Shown one piece after another: positions 5,578-7,475 of a stretch of DNA of 7,475 nucleotides. Every line of letters starts with the position of its first letter. Positions within the stretch are counted from its first letter, which is position 1. Below the pieces are notes generated by a model. That model was not told where the DNA came from and did not search any database. It saw only the letters and a list, made by a program, of their open reading frames with translations. Position numbers and translations under genes: made by a program. Location of the stretch: contig JAMOOT010000269.1 in assembly GCA_027065215.1 (NCBI GenBank), forward strand, positions 1-7,475. The letters run 5' to 3'. The stretch comes from Candidatus Omnitrophota bacterium. GTDB taxonomy: Bacteria; Omnitrophota; Gorgyraeia; S143-82.

Positions 5578-6729
5578 ATGAGGTTTTCATCTAAGTTAAG
5601 TAAATTACCACCTTATTTGTTCTCAGAAATAGATAGGGCAAAACGAGAGGCAAAGGCTAAAGGTAAGGATGTGATTGATTTAGGCATAGGAGATCCTGAT
5701 CAGCCTACGCCAGATTTTATTATCAAATCCCTTTGCGAGGCAGTAAAGGACCCGTCCAATCATAGATATGCAATGGATCAGGGAAGCCCAGGCTTGCGAA
5801 ATGAGATTGCGAATTGGTACAGAAGGAAGTTTGGAGTGGAGTTGAATCCAGAAGATGAAATTTTGGCCTTAATTGGTTCTAAGGAAGGGATTGCACATCT
5901 CCCTTTTGCAGTTAACAACAGTGGCGAGATAAATTTAGTCCCTAATCCAGGATATCCTCCTTATCGAAATGCTTCTATATTGGCTGGGGCTGAGGTTTTT
6001 GAAATGCCTCTTTTGGAGGATAATGGTTTTCTGCCCGATTTAAAAGCAGTGCCTTCATCAGTATTGAATAAGGCTAAGATAATTTATCTTAATTATCCTA
6101 ACAATCCTACTTCTGCCACTGCTACTTACGAGTTTTTTCAGGAGGTTTTGGAGTTTGCAGAAAAATATGATCTTATCGTTGCCCAAGATATGGCCTATTC
6201 AGAGATTGTCTATGACGGATACCGGGCAGTGAGTATATTGGAGGTAGACAAAGAGAAACGGCGTAGTATAGAGTTTCATTCTTTATCCAAAACATATAAT
6301 ATGACTGGTTGGCGAATTGGTTGGGTATGTGGAAATAAGGAGGTCATCGGTGCCTTGGCAAAGTTTAAGTCAAATATAGATTCGGGCATATTCCAGGTGA
6401 TTCAAGATGCCGGTATAACAGCCCTAAGAGATGGGGATGATTACATAAGGACTATGCAGGCTATATATAAGACAAGAAGGAATGTTTTTGTAGAGGGATT
6501 GCGTTCTATTGGCTTTGATGTGGATTATCCAAAGGCCACTTTTTATATCTGGATGAAGGTGTCAGGATCTTCTATTGAGTTTGCCAAACAGGCATTAGAA
6601 AAGGCGGATATTGTTTGTACTCCAGGAGTAGGATTTGGTAAATATGGGGAGGGATATGTCCGATTTGCCCTTACTCTAAATCCAGATCGGCTCAAGGAAG
6701 CAGTAGAGAGATTAAAGAGATTGAGGTGA
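5578..6729 (+). CDS. dapL: LL-diaminopimelate aminotransferase (DapL)
   Basis: DapL is a class I/II PLP-dependent aminotransferase. It converts L-tetrahydrodipicolinate plus glutamate directly to LL-2,6-diaminopimelate plus 2-oxoglutarate, bypassing the acyl intermediates of the DapD/DapC/DapE route, on the way to lysine and meso-DAP for peptidoglycan. With ATG 5578 as residue 1 (383 aa), the motifs are IDLGIGDPDQPTP (33-45), GSKEG (100-104) at the cofactor phosphate site, NYPNNPTSA (172-180), D204 and Y207 contacting the pyridine ring, the Schiff-base lysine K238 in SLSKTYNMTGWRIG (235-248), and the substrate-carboxylate arginine R362 in GYVRFAL. Length and motifs fit DapL well and no key residue is missing. 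A related aminotransferase (aspartate or alanine type) cannot be fully excluded by eye. It sits 16 bases after the dehydrogenase gene and 4 bases before the LPS-transport gene, inside an envelope operon. Confidence 0.88.
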   Translation: MRFSSKLSKLPPYLFSEIDRAKREAKAKGKDVIDLGIGDPDQPTPDFIIKSLCEAVKDPSNHRYAMDQGSPGLRNEIANWYRRKFGVELNPEDEILALIGSKEGIAHLPFAVNNSGEINLVPNPGYPPYRNASILAGAEVFEMPLLEDNGFLPDLKAVPSSVLNKAKIIYLNYPNNPTSATATYEFFQEVLEFAEKYDLIVAQDMAYSEIVYDGYRAVSILEVDKEKRRSIEFHSLSKTYNMTGWRIGWVCGNKEVIGALAKFKSNIDSGIFQVIQDAGITALRDGDDYIRTMQAIYKTRRNVFVEGLRSIGFDVDYPKATFYIWMKVSGSSIEFAKQALEKADIVCTPGVGFGKYGEGYVRFALTLNPDRLKEAVERLKRLR

Positions 6730-6730
6730 T
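6723..6730 (+). promoter_or_regulatory. Ribosome binding site of the lptC-lptA gene inside the dapL end
   Basis: GAGGTGAT is a perfect 8-base anti-Shine-Dalgarno match covering the last codons and TGA stop of dapL. The core GAGG is 7 bases from ATG 6734. Its position makes translation of the two genes closely linked. Confidence 0.8.
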
Positions 6731-6733
6731 ATT

Positions 6734-7475
6734 ATGCGGACATTAGTAACCCTTGCTTTGGCCATTGTTTTGTTTAGTTCAGTGCCAGTGTTGGCAGAAC
6801 AAAATGGAGTAGATCAGAATATCGAGGACTTTAAGGTCTCAGGGTATAATGAGGCCAAAGGAACCAGTTGGGAGTTGAGAGGGGAAAAGGCGAGGATTAA
6901 AAATGAGATGTTAGAGGTGGATAGAGTGAAAATAAATGGCCGAACTAAGGATACCCACGTGAATGTTGTTTCAGAAAAGGGCTATTACAATAAGGATAAA
7001 GGAATTGTCCTTCTTTCCCATGATGTAACGGCAACTTCATCAACCGGTGCTGTTCTTACAACAGAACAGGCGGTTTGGGATACAAAGCAAAATGTCCTGC
7101 AGACAGATAAACCATTGACAATAGTTCAAGAAAATAAGTCGGCAAAACTTGAAGGAATTGGTGGCCGAGTTGAGATAGATAAGAACACTGCAATAATAAA
7201 CAAAGATATTCGAGGTGAGATGGAACGATCTCCTTTAACAGAGGAGGAGAAAAAGAAACGACACCGCACGCTTATAAAATGCAAAGGGCCGCTTGAGGTT
7301 AGATATAAAGATAAAATTGCTATCTTTAATAATGATGTGGTAGTTGAAGATGAGTCTGCTACTATTTATGCCGATAAATTAACGGTTTACTTCAACTCTC
7401 CTGATAACCGTATTCGTAAGGTAGTGGGGGAGGGGCATGTGAAGATTGTTAAGGGGGATAATGTAACTGAAAGTG
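6734..7475 (+). CDS. LptC-LptA type LPS transport protein, partial (3' end outside window)
   Basis: The frame is open from ATG 6734 to the right edge (247 codons and one base). Residues 1-21 form a short hydrophobic segment after one Arg, ending V-L-A before Glu22, which fits a Sec signal peptide; export to the periplasm is expected. Residues 29-163 resemble LptC: IEDFKVSGYNEAKGTSWEL (30-48), then repeated beta-type segments such as SEKGYYNKDKG and LTTEQAVWDTK, and KDIRGEM (157-163). After a charged linker (E-E-E-K-K-K, 170-175), residues 182-247 resemble LptA/OstA: KCKGPLEVRYKDK (182-194), AIFNNDVVVED (196-206), IYADKLTVYF (211-220) and VVGEGHVKIVKG (230-241). LptC and LptA form the beta-jellyroll bridge that carries LPS from the inner-membrane LptBFG to the outer membrane. 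Here they appear in one polypeptide. It follows dapL by 4 bases. How far the LptA part extends is not visible. Confidence 0.82.
   Translation, partial: MRTLVTLALAIVLFSSVPVLAEQNGVDQNIEDFKVSGYNEAKGTSWELRGEKARIKNEMLEVDRVKINGRTKDTHVNVVSEKGYYNKDKGIVLLSHDVTATSSTGAVLTTEQAVWDTKQNVLQTDKPLTIVQENKSAKLEGIGGRVEIDKNTAIINKDIRGEMERSPLTEEEKKKRHRTLIKCKGPLEVRYKDKIAIFNNDVVVEDESATIYADKLTVYFNSPDNRIRKVVGEGHVKIVKGDNVTES

Noticed and set aside
1..7475. CRISPR array, tRNA/rRNA gene, insertion sequence or defence system
   Set aside because: No spaced direct-repeat array, no cloverleaf or rRNA-like stretch, and no transposase, integrase, nuclease or toxin-antitoxin motif was seen on either strand.

Overview
The window is AT-rich bacterial DNA with five protein-coding genes on the + strand that are clear family members, one of them cut by the right edge, and a sixth large gene cut by the left edge. 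A periplasmic LPS-export protein (LptC/LptA type) and a nucleotide-sugar dehydrogenase of the kind used for surface polysaccharide point to a diderm (Gram-negative) organism. Lysine/meso-diaminopimelate synthesis appears to use the one-step DapL aminotransferase route. The gene order and the unusual first gene suggest a poorly characterised, perhaps uncultivated lineage. Omnitrophota-like bacteria would fit, but this is a guess and no marker gene here settles it.

Layout. (1) Bases 1-2180: the C-terminal 725 residues of a large protein of unknown function. It carries a cysteine-rich YkgJ-like metal-binding module followed by a DUF1152-like domain, and the reading frame is still open at the left edge. 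(2) Bases 2181-2290: a short gap with a candidate sigma70-type promoter. (3) Bases 2291-3897: ribBA and folK, overlapping by one base, supplying riboflavin and folate precursors. (4) Bases 3898-4280: a 383-base gap rich in signals. It holds an AT-rich palindrome, a consensus-like promoter, a GC-rich hairpin unlike the surrounding DNA, a second hairpin, a possible 26-codon leader ORF with a perfect Shine-Dalgarno, an 11-bp tandem repeat and an extended -10 promoter. (5) Bases 4281-7475: a WbpA-like UDP-sugar dehydrogenase, dapL and an LptC-LptA protein. They are separated by only 16 and 4 bases, so they are probably one transcript.

Taken together, the right-hand operon is a cell-envelope module: a surface-sugar precursor, the peptidoglycan/lysine precursor LL-diaminopimelate, and LPS transport. 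The left-hand pair is a cofactor module. The least explained parts are the metal-binding/DUF1152 fusion and the structured gap before the dehydrogenase gene.
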